From: Alligator mississippiensis
Taxonomy: Eukaryota > Chordata > Crocodylia > Alligatoridae
Reading direction: 5' to 3'
Length of the DNA: 64,000 nt
Assembly (NCBI RefSeq): GCF_030867095.1
Contig: NC_081824.1
Coordinates: 238,726,719 to 238,790,718 of the forward strand
The notes below the pieces were generated by a model, which worked only from the letters and a program-made list of their open reading frames with translations, was not told the DNA's origin and searched no databases. A program made the translations under genes and the position numbers. Shown here one piece after another: positions 10,597 through 23,265 of this stretch; position 1 is the stretch's first letter, and each line of letters begins with the position of its first letter.

Positions 10597-12665
10597 ATAA
10601 AGGCAGTCCTCGCACTTACAATGGGCTATGTTCCTGGAAAAGGTGCTGTAAGTCGAAACGATGTAAGTAGAATCTGATTTTCCCATAGAAACAATGTTAT
10701 ACTAGGGAGTTATGTTCCTGACCAAGGGCCTGATGCTCAACTTTTTATAGAAATGACCATAAACACCATATTTAAATCAACTATTTAATTTTATTTAATC
10801 AGAAGGCGAAGGAACACCTTCACCAGGGTCATGGAATGAGCTTCTTTGGGGAGATTTTTGGGGAGACTTAGGGTCACTTGATGGCTTTTTGAGAAAGTGA
10901 TCCAGGGATGCTTGTTTTACTGTCCTCTTTTTCTCATTGTAAATTTCACTGTAGCACGCATAGACATTACAGATCAAGTTGATGGTCCTTGAGCTGTGTT
11001 TGAGGTTGGGATCCATTTTTTTCAAAAATTGCCATTGCAGCTTCTAAATGCTTGAAGGCCTCACTCATCTGCTTTGTTGTCATGGTACTTTGAGCAGGAC
11101 TCTCTTGCATTTGGGCCTGATTTTCTGCCTTCCTTTGCTCCTCAAGATGGACAAGCTCTTCACTGGTCAGTTCCTGGGAATGAGAGGCCAGCAGCTCCTC
11201 AGCATCTTCTGTTTCAACTAGCTGTAGCTGGCCAGCCATGTTCACAACATCAGTAGTGACTTCATTCAAATCCTTCAAATCCTTGGAAATCATAGTCAAA
11301 TTCTGGACACAGTTTTTTCCAGATACCATTGAGGTTGGATTCCTTAACCTCCTTCCAAGATTCTCCAGTGTTCTTCACTGCATCCAGGATGTTAAAGCCC
11401 TTCCAGAATTCCTTGAGGGCTGGTCCACCTTCCTGGTCTGTGATACTGATGGCCCGGGCAAAGGTTCTTCTAAGGTAGTAAGTCTTAAAGGATGAAATGA
11501 CCCCCTGGTCCACAGGCTGGGTCAGCAATGTTGTGTTGGGGGGGCAAGAAAACAACCTTGATGTTAGGGTCTAAATCTGCAAGGTGTGCAGGATGTCCAG
11601 GGACATTGTCTAAAATTAACAATGCCTTATGCACAAGGTTGTTCCTCTCTCAATAATTCTGAACAGTCAGCACAAAATAGTCAGTGAACCATTCTTCAAA
11701 AAGGGCCCTAGTCACCCAAGCTTTACAATTTGATTTCCAGATGACTGGAAGGCTGCCTTTAGCATAACCCTTAAGTGCTCTTGGATTTTTGGAGTGATAA
11801 ACAAGCAAGGGTTTGAATTGAAATCACCTGCAGCATTTGAACCAAGCAAAAGGGTAAGCCTATCTTTAGCTGCTTTAAAACCAGGCATAGTTTTTTCTTG
11901 TTGGGTGATGTATGTCCTGTTCTTCCAGAACAGCCCAGTCTTGTCGACATTGAAGACTTGCCTGGCACAATAACCTCCCTCTTCAATGATTTTAGCCATT
12001 TTTTTAGGAAAATCTTGAGCTGCAGACTTATTAGCACTAGCAGCTTCACTTTGCACCTTGATGTTATGCAAGGCATACCTGCCTTTAAAACACGTGAACC
12101 AACCCTTACTCGCACCCAATTTTTCATCCTTGGATTCCCTCACCATGTTGTTGCTTCACAGTGTCAAAAGACTCAAAGCCTTGGCTTGAATGTTGGCTGA
12201 ACTCAAAGGCACACAGCACTAAATTTGATCCAGAATCCACAAAATCAAGTCTTTCCATCTCAGCCACAAGTTCTGCATGTTGCTTTATAATAGTGGATTG
12301 CAATGAGGCCGCACTTTTAATTTCACCACTTATTTTTTCCTTTTCCCTAATAATAGTTTGCACAGTAGTATGAGCTAGGTCCAATCACCTACCGATTTCA
12401 GTTGGTGACAAGCCACTCTCGCTAAGTTTGATCACATTGGCTTTCACTTCTAATGTGATGGCTTTTCTCCATTTCTTATTAGAACACTCACCATCACTAG
12501 AGCACTGCCTTTTCCTTTTATCAGCCATTTTTAAGGACTGAATATAAGAAACATCAGGAAGCAGAAACCCCTGCACTAAGAAACATCAGGAAGCCACTAA
12601 GCAGAAACCCGCACACTAAGAAACATCAGGAAACACAGACGGTCATACAAAATACAGGCAGTCCT
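10597..12665 (-). mobile_element. Tigger (pogo/Tc1-mariner) DNA transposon
   Basis: The minus strand encodes a Tigger1-like transposase in several frames. The N-terminal CENP-B-type helix-turn-helix begins MADKRKRQCSSDGE (12528 downward) and continues through ITLEVKANVIKLSESGLSPTEIGR. Then come ASKGWFTCFKGRYALHNIKVQ, FNVDKTGLFWK with the first catalytic Asp, GFKAAKDRLTLLLG, LILDNVPGHP near 11600 with the second Asp, and TQPVDQGVISSFKTYYLR with the third (11262-11555). The C-terminal region reads LASHSQELTSEELVHLEEQRK and LDHFLKKPSSDPK. The left terminus (10597-10690) contains GGCAGTCCTCGCACTTACAA, matching Tigger ends. At least three frameshifts or stops make it inactive. A right-side GGCAGTCC at about 12654 lies in direct, not inverted, orientation, so the right boundary is uncertain. 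Confidence 0.88.
12545..12640. repeat. short tandem repeat, about 35 bp x 3
   Basis: Three imperfect units beginning AAGAAACATCAGGAA, followed by CAGAAACCC-type sequence. They sit upstream of the transposase start in the Tigger 5' region. Confidence 0.6.
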
Positions 12666-12669
12666 TACA

Positions 12670-14108
12670 CTTACAGCAGGAAGCAGACTGAATACAGTAC
12701 TGAATATAAAAAAGCTTAACACTAAGCACTAAGAATCCAAGAACCTGAAGAATACAAGAATATAAAAAACTTGTATGTGTATATGTATGTCTGTGAGAGA
12801 GATTACCATCTTATCAGCCCAGTGATTTACTTGGTTGGTACAAACTGTCCAGCACAGAGGGAGTTAAATGCAGCAGGAGGGATGAGTGAGTGCTGAGCCG
12901 GGAAGAGACTTAACTCTGCTGCTGCCACCACACAAGCTCCCTGTGCATTACCATCGTTGGTGGTTGTAGCAGAAGAAAAATTCTCTGTGACCCTCCTCAC
13001 TCCCCTCTCTACCCTGCTCAGGGTGCCAGAATTCCCAGTTACACCTCTGTGTTTTCTCTATAAGACAGAAAAGTGCTTCAGCCAAAACTTTTTCTTGGTC
13101 CTATAAGATTCTGTTTAGGTTTCACTGTATTTGTAGGTCATTCTCTTTCTGCTTCAGCCTACCAAAAAGCTAGCAAATCCCAAGTTGCAGGGTATCATTT
13201 TTTTATCAAGGGGATTTCCTTCTCTTAGACTGGAGCTCCCTTATTAAATGAAGCTGCTCTGATAATCTTTCTGTAATGCTGAATTTCAGAGAGCTACAAA
13301 AAAGTCTCTTATTAACAGCCATATTCCCTTTCCATACAGGAGAATCTTAGCTTTTGATAAAGTAAATGAATACATTTTTAGATCTTTTCTGCAGAGGTGC
13401 AAGGGTGCAAATCAAGACAGCAACTGGCACCTATAATAAAAAATCTACAGTGCACCACAACCAGCAAGGCTTGTTTTGCAATGACTGCCTCACAGCAGTA
13501 ATATAGGAACTGAAAACAGATGAGAGAAAGAAAAGAACGCAGGCAAAAATACCAGATTAAAGGTTTTTCCCTTCATTTGGTGTTTGGTATGAGTGGGATT
13601 CAGAGGCATGAGGGAGTGGGGGCAGAGAGGATGGAACATATTATAAAGGTCATCCTTCAGGGTTTCCTGGCAATTATCCTCTCAGGTAGGATGGGAAATA
13701 GAAAAAGAGTGAATCCCCACTGACTTCACAGATACAGGGGATCTACAAAGTGGGGAACCCCCACCTGCACAGCAGAAAGATGATTCCCCTGGAGGTGCTA
13801 CCCCTCACCCTCTCTGAGCTGTCCAGCTTTTACATGGTGCTGCTAATAGATACAACTCTTCAGGGACTCTGTTTAGAACGAGGGTTGGAGCAGAGGCCAA
13901 TGAGGACAAGCATGGTTGTTTATGGCATTTCATTTGTACTTTCAAGATAAATGCTTATCCCCCTCCTTCTACCTTCGTATTCCCTCACTTTACATCTCTG
14001 CAGCCCATAACATGGTAAGAAGAAAGAGTGCCTGACTATAACCCAGTGATGAGGGCTGGGGGAATCCTAGGTTCCAATGTGAGGACTTTTTACACACATT
14101 ATCTAATT
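12670..14108. other. intergenic stretch, nothing recognised
   Basis: No coding exon, RNA or repeat family could be assigned. Two ORFs of about 67 codons at 13520-13950 (plus) show no domain. Confidence 0.4.
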
Positions 14109-14366
14109 CAGCAGTTCTCAGACTTTTTGGACTTGTGCTCCCCTCCATAATTTTTGTGAACTGAGTGGTGCCCAATATGAAAAATGAATTTATATGCTAC
14201 AATGCTTAACTCCTTACAGAGGGGCTAGGCAATAGGGTAGGAGATTGGCCAGGCAGACACAAGTCTGAACCTGCATTTATCTGCCTATTTTCTCACACCT
14301 CAGCACACCCTTCAAAGGATCTGGCAGCGGACAAGGGTGCTGCAGCACCCTGGCTGAGAATCACTG
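14109..14366. mobile_element. hAT (Charlie-like) MITE
   Basis: Left end CAGCAGTTCTCAGAC and reversed right end CAGTGATTCTCAGCC are inverted termini. The flanking 8-mers are ATCTAATT (14101-14108) and ATCTAATG (14367-14374), a 7-of-8 target duplication. There is no ORF of note. Confidence 0.8.
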
Positions 14367-14389
14367 ATCTAATGACTATTTAATGCAAA

Positions 14390-15075
14390 ATGCATGAACA
14401 ATCAATGACGCAGAGATCAGAACCAGGACCCCAGCATCTCCCAGGGGATTGCTCTCATTTTTTAGGCCACAGAATCATATTCCCTCTTGCTTATTCCCTC
14501 CTCTGGTCTGATGAGTCTTACATTCCTTTCTAAACAGTGAGTCAGCTTCAATTAGCCTAGTTTTAGCCTTTGGCTTCATAATTAAGGCACTCACATAGGA
14601 GATAGGAGGTGTGGGTTTGAACCCCCTCAGGCTGAGGAGGATGTAGAACCCAGTCTGCCATTTCCTGGGCAGGTGCTCTAACACAGGAGTGCTCAACCTG
14701 CAGCCGATAGCCCAGATTTGGCCTACAGAGCCATGTCACTGGGCTCACAGGTCTCCATGGGCTCTGAAAATTTGGCAGTGTGGGACAGGTGGCAGCATGA
14801 ATTGCAGGATCTCCACAGGCCAGATAGCATGGACCTGTACACTAGATCAGGGCAGAGGAGGGCCTGACCCAGGCATGTAGTGCCCAATCTGCACACTCAG
14901 GGCCTAGCCTAAGTGGTGTAGGACCCCATCCAGGGGACTGGGGCCTGATCTGGACACACTGGGCCCAACAATGCATGCTGAACCTATCCCAGCTGCAGAT
15001 GGGTTCCACACTACTCATCCAGCCTACAGGGCCAAAAGTTTGAGCACCACTTCTCTAACCACCAGGCCATTATGT
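14390..15075 (-). repeat. tRNA-like palindromic repeat, interrupted by a MITE
   Basis: On the minus strand, 15075-15053 reads TGGCCTGGTGGTTAGAG, a good RNA polymerase III A box. After the inserted MITE it continues to GGGTTCTACATCC (14652-14639), a B-box-like sequence. A second related unit lies at about 14471-14415 and an oppositely oriented arm at 14585-14630 (GGGTTTGAACCCC). The pattern suggests a tRNA-derived SINE-like element with palindromic organisation. No intact tRNA gene fold or flanking terminator was found. Confidence 0.45.
14684..15052. mobile_element. hAT-type MITE inserted in the tRNA-like repeat
   Basis: Starts CAGGAGTGCTCAACCTGC and ends, reversed, AAGTGGTGCTCAAAC. The flanking duplications are CTCTAACA (14676-14683) and CTCTAACC (15053-15060), 7 of 8 identical. 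It separates the A box from the B box of the surrounding tRNA-like repeat. Confidence 0.75.
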
Positions 15076-16754
15076 AAAAAGAGAGTAGATGCACCACCAT
15101 AACTCCTGGCTGTATTTTAAAAGGCAAGAAAAGAATGAGCGAGTCCTCTGTACCCAAAAGGATGACATAGGCAGGAGTGCAGGCAGAGCTTTCATACTGA
15201 ACCGCAGCTCTGAGTCAGAGGCTGAAGCATTGGAGAGAGATGAGATTCCAGATGTCCCTCTCTTCTACACTTTATGTTGGTGTGATGTGTACCTGGCTCT
15301 GCAGCTAAGGATTGTGAATCATTCTAGGTGCCTCTCTCTGTTCAGTCTTGTAGGAATCTAGTTGGGATTTGTTAATATGCTCCTAGAGTAAGCGCATAAA
15401 AGACAGGCATGGAGATGTTGAGTGTTTCTGAACTTAAATTTCTTTATGGAACTTGTCTCACTGAAGAAAAAACAAAAACAAAAACAAAAATCCTTTATCA
15501 ACTATTTTTGCCTGGCTTTATTCCTTTCTCTTTTGTTCTCAGTTATGATGTAGTTATCATTTCTGTAAGACAGCTACTGCAAGCCTTCATCTTGTAGCTC
15601 TTAAGTTACTATGGTAGTTTGGAAAATGCTATCCATAACTTCTAATGGTATCTAGGAACTTACATTCATTTTCTTTGTGCATATCATATGCCTCCTGAAG
15701 TCAAAACCTAGCAACTGCTAAACAAGTAACCCATTGCCTTGCCTTCTTTACAGCAGGGAAATTTTCTAAAATTTCCACATTGCTGTCAATACTGATTCAT
15801 CGTAACTGGTGGTAGCAATGTTGTGAGGCCTTCAGTAAATGAAAAGACTGTGGCTTAGGCTATATAATGCTGTGTCATGAAACCCGGCTCAAAGCAGTTC
15901 TAAGCAAAACCAGTACTGAAAAGGCTGCTGTAGTCAGGAGCCTGTAGTCCAGCGCTCCAATGGGGCTAACAGTGCTTGAGCTGAACTGGTGTTAGCAAAA
16001 GAGACAAAGCTTGAGAACGTTTTCCTAATATAGGTAAGTCTGGAGAGTTTAGGATTCACTCTGCCCCCAAAACTAAGTAATATAATTATCTAAATATCAG
16101 ACAACAGACTTGTCTTAATGTTTACCTTGCCAGGAAACCTGCATCTCAAAATGTATTTACTTAGCAAGGAAACACCACTACCTCAATAAATTGGTATGGT
16201 ACTGTATTTGCTCGCATACAATTTGTTTACATTTGCCAGGATATAATACACACCAGGCAAAATGAAGGAAAAAAAAAAGATCTTTCCTTGTCGCAGGTAA
16301 TTGAATAGTAGCAGCTGGGGAGCCAAGCACCTCATTGTTCTGTTCCCTGTGGATTGCTGCAGATTTTAATTTTAGTTTTACCTGTATGTGGCAGAACCTG
16401 CTCTTACCATATTTTTGCATATAATGCACATTCCATTTCCCAGCAGCTGTTTTTTGGGGACAAGGTACATGTTGTAAGAAAATACAATATTCCTAGTGCC
16501 CCTCCTTTCAAGACAAGATATAGATCTGAGTTATATTTGGAAGTTGGGTTTTTTTCTTCCAAAGTTATTTTTAATTTTTCTTCCTTTTAATCTCCTTCCA
16601 TTCTAGCTGGAACCTCTCAAGACAAGGCCTTAGACACTGACCCATCCCTTAACTCAAGGTCTGGATATAGAAACAAATTTTTTATTCCTAGGATTTGTTG
16701 GAATAACTGGGAAAAAAGCACAAGTATTAATGGATTGAAGTCAGACCATTAGGA
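15076..16754. other. intergenic stretch with MITE-like fragments
   Basis: No gene is recognised. At 16200-16230 and 16408-16430 two direct copies of a terminus-like sequence occur (TACTGTATTTGCTCGCATAC and TACCATATTTTTGCATATAA). They resemble the ends of short inverted-repeat transposons; a related TTTACTGTATTTACTTGAAT occurs at 61700. Confidence 0.4.
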
Positions 16755-17715
16755 GGTCTAGACCAGGGTTTCACAGGGGTCTGCTCAGGGCCTAGTGCTG
16801 TTTAAGATTTATATTAATTATTTGAATGAAGGAGTAGAGTTTACTGATCAGATTTTCAAATGACAAAACTGGGAGGGGGTATAAATACTCTGAAGGATAG
16901 AACTAGAATTCAAAGGGTCTTGACAAGTAGAACTGGGCACTAGAAAAAAATAAAAATCAGTGCAGACAAATGTAAGGAGCTACACTTCATGAAGAAGAAA
17001 CAAATGCTAAAATAAAGGGGATAGGTGGCTCAAAAGTAGTATTGGTGAGAAGGATCTGAGGATTACAGTTGACCACAAATTTAACATGAGCCAGCAACGT
17101 GATGCTGTTGCAAAAAACCAAATGCAATTTTGACTTGTATTAACAAAAGCATGAGATGCAAGACATGAAGTGAGAGTACCTCTCTACTCAGCACTCAGAA
17201 CTGGATGTAGTACTTAGAGTTACTCACTGCATTATAAAAAAAATAAAGATGTAGATGATCCAGAGGCAAGTGATGAAGATGAAAAGGAATTGGAATGTGC
17301 ATCATACAAGGAAAAGTTGAAGGAACTAGATACATTTAATAAGAAGAAAAGAGATGGGCGGCATGATAGCAATTTTCTACTGTCTGGAAGACTGGCACAA
17401 AGAAGTTGGAGAAAAATTACCCCCCTCTCCCTGCCACCTTAGCACTAGACAGTGGGTTTAAACTACAGCAAAAAACAGATTTAAATAAAATTTCAGGAAC
17501 TACTTCCTACAGTAGGAACAGTAGAAAGACACTAAGATAGTGGAACCAGCTGTCCAGGGAAACTGTAGAATCTCCTTCATTAGCAGTCTTCAAGAAGCAA
17601 CTGGACAGGCATCTGTCTGGGATGATTTACAAACACTGCATCCTGTACCTGTGCAGGTGGTCTGGAGTATATGACACTTGGCAATCCCTTCTCAATTTAT
17701 GGTTTTGTAATAACA
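16755..17715 (+). mobile_element. old CR1 LINE, 3' half
   Basis: Plus-strand sequence follows the CR1 ORF2 C-terminal half: ACAAAACTGGGAGGGG after the RT box, then AATGTAAGGAGCTACACTTC, CAGAACTGGATGTAGTACTT, and near the end TGGAACCAGCTGTCCAGGGA and CTTCAAGAAGCAACTGGACA. Stops and indels are frequent and no ORF exceeds 60 codons. It is clearly older than the copy at 7365. Confidence 0.8.
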
Positions 17716-18129
17716 GTTAACAAGTAAACAACTAAATATTGTAGTACCTTTCTCTAATAATCTTGCAGCATTCCATCAATTCTGTGAACTGAATTCTTCA
17801 CCCACTAGTAAAATGCAGGCACCTCAGCAACATAGCAAAGCAAGTGTTTACTGGTATATAACCACAAAGCAAGAGTTCACAGGATCCAAAGGAAAAGACT
17901 CCATAAAATCTAAAATGCAAGGAAAATTTAGGGAGGAACAATAAATAACCAGGGAATGAGGATGTCATTGGAATTAGCAGCCCCACTCTTTTGTGACAGC
18001 CTGGTGCACTAGTTGTGCTGACAGCAAAAGGTCAGGACTGTAACTGCATGTTTCATCCCAAGAACTACGCAATACACATTTGCCATACCTACCAGCTAAA
18101 TGCATCAGTATAGTCAAATGTTCCTATCC

Positions 18130-19080
18130 TTACAACATAAGAATATAAGAACTGCGAAAGATAGAAGAAGCATATAGGAAACAGGGCACATGTAGAATGA
18201 TTATTTCCCTGTCTGACCCTTCTAGTCACTATCAATAGGTTGTACCCCTGACTGTTGTGTTTAATCACTTTTGACTGACTTGTTCTCCACCAACTTATCT
18301 GCCAGTAATTGCTTTTTAAATCTAATTAGGCTGTTGTCTTCCTCAACATCCTATGGCATGAAGTTCCATATATTGATTATTACATAATGGATCACTTCCT
18401 TTTATTTAAGTCTGCAGTCTGATAATTTCATCAGGTGCCCCCTAGTCCTGGTATCACGAGACACACTAAATAAGAGTTCCCCGCTCAGTTTTTCCCACAT
18501 CTTTTACAATAACATATCCTTTCCCCTCAAATCATAACTTTTTTCTAAGATGAAGAGTCCCAATCTTTTCAGTCTTGCTTCATGTGAAAGCTGTTTCATA
18601 CCTCCAGTATACTTTGTTGTCCTTCTCAATTATGTTTCTAGTTCTAGTATATCCTTTCTGATACGTGGTGTCTAGCAATCCAGCTGGTATACAAGTTGTG
18701 CTGCATCACAGATTTATATAATGGCATACAGATGTTTTCTGTTTTATTTTCAATTCTTTTCCTAACAATTCCTCTACAATTCTATTTGCCTTTTTGACCA
18801 CTGCTGCTCACTGAGCCAATGTTTTCTCCAAATTCTCCAAAATGAGTCCAAGATCTCTTTCCTGGGTGCTATTAGTTAATTGAAAGTCCGTCAGTGAATA
18901 TGGATTATTAAGGCAATTTTCCCCCGGTATGCATTACTTTGCACATATAACATGTTGTTTTACCTGCCACTTTATTGACCCTTCAGTCAATTTTGCGAGG
19001 TCACTTTGCAATTCTTCACAATCAGCTTTAGATTTGACTACCTGGAACAACTTTGTCACTTTATTATTAACCTGTTTTGA
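18130..19080 (-). mobile_element. old CR1-type LINE, antisense
   Basis: Minus-strand CR1/L3-like pol 3' half. In plus orientation it shows the usual antisense landmarks CTAGTCCTGGTATCACGAGA, AGATGAAGAGTCCCAATCTT, CTATTTGCCTTTTTGACCAC, CCAAGATCTCTTTCCTGGGT and CATTACTTTGCACATA. It is strongly decayed, with no long ORF, and has a different sub-family look from the young CR1 copies. Confidence 0.75.
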
Positions 19081-22000
19081 CCACTTTAGCACAAGAAATC
19101 TGTCCTAGAGTGGTGCTTTCATCATCACTCTCAAAAAGCTGTTTAATGGTGAGTACTTAGAGCAGTTATTGTACATTAAATATATTGTCCCTATACATGA
19201 TGTGAATTAAATAAAACTATTATTTAAACTCATAAGTAATGAGTATTAACAGCTGTGAAATATATCAATGGTTTGTTCCATGGTCATTGCCCAACTAAAG
19301 TATAACAAACTGTTGTCATAATCAGTTGGATGTGTGTAATACAAAGCTAGTAATCCTTGTTAAATGTGGACTTTGCTGATCAGCGCATGTTTTATTTTTC
19401 TTACAATAACCAAATCTTAATTATTAAGTGAAGATTTGAGACTCTTAAATGGAGTTAAAGGAGCCAAGTTCTGTCAGTTTCAGGGCAAAAATTGCCTCAT
19501 GAAACTCAGGGCAGATGATCCAAGTTTAAAAGGCTAAAGGAAGTAGTCCCGCCCCCCGCCATCCAGATCTGCCAAAGATGAGAATAAAGGTCCCAGTGCT
19601 TTTTGGAAATTTGTATAAAGATACCAGTAATGCCAATAGGATTACACTGGTATAAACTTGTGTAATAAAACCTTCCAGAGCCATCTGGGTTCTTCTACTT
19701 TTCTATCATTTCTGGCAATAAAGACTTGCAACTGGGATCTAGCAGATTATTTTTTCTAAAGATCGCCATATTTAAATCAGAGTATTTAAGAAGAAGAGCA
19801 TATAAGAGTATTAAAAAGGTCTGCTGAATAATTCTTCAAATCATTAACAAATTAGTAAAACAAGCAGGAAAGCAAAATCCCAGTTTAAACAATAGCAAAA
19901 AAACCCTCACCCGGTACCTTATTTCCGTCTTTAGGACTCTTGTCAGAGGCAGCAAAACAATACAGATAAGAGCTCCAGAAACTCCTGTCTGCTACGCTGT
20001 GCTCACTGTCTGTCCTCACCCCACTGTGAGCACACAGGATAAAGAATGTTAAGGCATTCCCCATTCTCATACTTATGAGTTCATTGGAGCGGGCACCCTG
20101 CATCCAACAGAACGCTTCCTCTTTCTGACTTCAAATTCCCCTTGTTGCAGACCAAGTTTAAATTCTCTCACGAGTGCTGACTGCTCAGTTATGGCTGGTT
20201 TGCTTTAAAGTTTGATCTTCAGGAAAGCTTCTGTTTAGCTTGTTATTATGAGGAAAACAGGCCTATTAAAATAAGGCCTGTTGTATATAAGCTTCAGTTT
20301 TCTTGATCTGAAAACTTTATTTGCTTAGTCAGTCAGTCAAGGGGTGAACTTTATCCAGCTAGGATAAATAACATGATTCTTCCTTTCCCAATTCTGTGCT
20401 GGTGAACGTCACCAAGAATAAATTAAGAAATGCTGAGAGAATAAAAATATGGCTGCCTGGGTGGGAAGTATGAATGATGTAAGAGATGGTAACAATGATT
20501 AAGTTATTGGTCACACTAAGACCATAAAGGAAATGAAAAGGAATGAAAGGCTTTTGCACTCTTTTTCCCACGTGGATACATGGAGGTAGAAACTGCATCT
20601 ATTAGGTCATTTTTGTTATTGATCTCATAACTACATGAAGAGTACTCTAAGCATATACACAGTATTATAAGATTAGGATTGCTAGTAAAAGTAGGAGATT
20701 TGTAGAATGTTATAGACCAGTCTGAGGTCAAAGTACTCTCCTTAACCTGAACACATCCACATTATCAGGATGTGGACTTCTCCTGGGCCTCCACAATACC
20801 AGAAATAGCTGATGCTTTTGCTGTCCTGAGACTGGCCCAAAGGAGGGAGAGAACCAGTATCCTACAGGCCAGGCCAGTAGAGATGCCTGCCTATTCCTTA
20901 TTGGTTTCTACTTTATACTCTTTGAGGTATGAATTTGAGATTGTGTGTGACCAGGTTTAGGAGGGTCACTGGGTATAAGTGATAGCATGCATATGTTTTA
21001 ATTCTTAGCAAACACTACTTTGAATCATCCCATGTCATTCCTGGATTATTCAAGTGTGTTTGTGCAGGTGTGACCTACCAAAAATAGTATAACAGGGAGC
21101 CTTGGGCTCCTGTTTCTTTAATGGGAGAAATGGCTGCAGATAGAACCCAGACAGCGCTAGCCACAAGAAGGAAGATAGTAAAGAAACACTGCAGCCTAGG
21201 CAGGAAGCTGCCCTTTCAAGTGAAAGGGCGCACCTGCAATCAGTTAGGAAAAATGCCTAGGGGGAGTTGGCTGCAAGGGAATAGACAGCTAAGGAAATAG
21301 GCCCGTTTGATGGAGCCTAGCTCCTGCAGAAGAGGGGCTGCTAGGGTGTAAATCATAAACTGCCATGACAACCAGTTAATTTATTCATTAATTGGATTTA
21401 AATTAAATTGCAAGCCTGATTTAATCATTGCATTGTTCAATTTTAGGTTGTTTAGTAAATATTATATTTTATTTTTATTAGTATTTTAATTTAAATATGC
21501 TTGATTATTACTTTGCAATAAATCCTATTAAAACATACAAAACAAAATGTTCCTTTCAAAATAGCAATAAGGGTCACTAAGCCTAGAAGATCAGAGGTTA
21601 CCACAGTGAGCTGTGTTTTCTCTCAATTTTCTATTTGAAAAAGTACTGTTTAGTTTTTTATTAGCCCAGTGTCTGATTTAGTAGCCCCTCATGAAATTAT
21701 TGAAACTCAGTTCTATATCCATTCCTGCAAGTGAGATCAGCCCAGGAAAAATGTGTGAAGTAGCTCAGACTGAAAAGGAGAAGTAGCCTGCTATGAATGA
21801 AAAAGGGGAAGTTCTTATCTTTGATCTGACAAACAGACAGGGAGCTATAATTTGTTTTAACTCTAGCTTCCTGAGAAAACAGCAATAACAATAATTTCCT
21901 AAGTTATATTGTTTAAAAATTAATTGGAGGTACTTCAAAATGTTTCCTAAACAAGTCCAGCATAACCTAAGAGTTTTGCTCACTTGGTTTTTGCCTTGAA

Positions 22001-22789
22001 GTTAGTCTTGAGCTACAGGTTAATGAAAGCAGGGGAGCTGTCACTGCCCGTGAGAGATTTCAAAGACCTGCCATCCAGTGACAAGATGGAAAACTGCTAG
22101 AAACTGCACCTGCGATATTCAAGTTGTGAGTGATGGACTTCTTTTCGTTACCTTTCTATCTAGCATTATAATTTGCATCCAGTGCTCCAAAACTGTATAG
22201 GATTTAGTTTTCAGTTTACTCAGACCCGTGATCATGAGTCAGGCATCCTGTTTGCAGTGACGTACTACTTCTTTATACCATGTGAATTAGACTCAGTAAT
22301 AGTGGGATTCAGTCCATCCAGTGGGGAGAGATGATATTACTCATTGACAGAACACCCTCATCCAGCCTGTTACCTTTATACAACTGGTACTCTAATGCAC
22401 ATGGGCAACTGCCGGCAGTTCTGCTGCCAATGTAGCACCGGCAGAGCCAATTTGGGGGGGGAACAAGCCGGAGCACTTGTTGTTGGCGGGGGCACCAGCA
22501 CTCTCGGGAGGGGGGGGCTAGGCCCGCCCCATATGTCACCTGTGCTTATGTGGATTTTGTTGTTATCTTGCTTATGATTCTGTATTGTTGAATCAGATGT
22601 ATGTTGAGAAGCAGTGGACAGAAAAATTCACTTCACATTCATGAGGTAACCCATCAATATACACCCCTGCATCCAATTCTTTAGGAAAATTTTGTGCTGG
22701 ATTGCCTTAATGTTTTCTGCTTGCAGAGCTTAAGTCCATTTTAAAGTCCACTTGTTGCTGACCTGTCCTTCTGATACTTTACTGTGTAC
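19081..22789. other. repeat-poor intergenic stretch
   Basis: About 3.7 kb in which few repeats are recognised. No protein family is evident. A minus-strand segment at 19885-20103 has an ORF ending close to a GTACCG/GTGAGG donor-like sequence and could be a non-coding or 5' exon, but nothing confirms this. Segment 21090-21350 (GGGAGCCTTGGGCTCCTG and following) looks like part of an unassigned interspersed repeat. A G-rich tract lies at 22454-22520. Confidence 0.4.
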
Positions 22790-23265
22790 TGTTGTTCATC
22801 TTTCAAATTCGAAGATGACCATGACATCACTGGTTGGTTTGGTTTCTGTGAACACGTGAGTGGCTGATGAGGCCAATTTGTGCTTTGAACTGTCCATGGT
22901 GCACTGAGCAAGAGATGCTGCTTCGGCTTGCTTGATCAATAGTGGATATGCTGTTGTTGCAAGACTTATGCAGTTTGCGATTTGGCTCTGGCTCAGCAGT
23001 TCTCCTCCATTCATAGACTGTAGCTCCAGTATGAATGAGGCATCGCCAGGTGAAACAATCATGAGCAAGATCTTTCCAAGACTTCGGGTCAATGTTGGAA
23101 CTTTTTCAAGGGTGACTTGAGGGAATCCTTGAAATGTTTCTTCTGGCCCCCCTGAGAGTGCTTTCCCTTCTTTAGCTGGCCACAGAAAATATTCTTTGGC
23201 AATCAGTCATCTAACATCCTGGTGACATGGTGTGCCTACCTCTGCTCTATTATATGCTCCTGCGT
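22790..23265 (-). mobile_element. RTE/L2-like LINE, 3' end
   Basis: On the minus strand one reads HVTRMLDD, LPKNIFCGQLKKGKHSQGG, then a Cys/His-type tail KAQIGLISHSRVHRNQTNQ and HGHLRI near 22800. These are the C-terminus and 3' end of the endonuclease-reverse-transcriptase LINE family whose upstream part lies at 24755-27110. The two parts are separated by a GC-rich block. Confidence 0.7.

Noticed and set aside
12545-12640. CRISPR-like direct repeats
   Set aside because: Only three imperfect units without unique spacers, in a vertebrate transposon.
14580-14655. tRNA gene
   Set aside because: A and B boxes are separated by an inserted element and no complete cloverleaf can be drawn.
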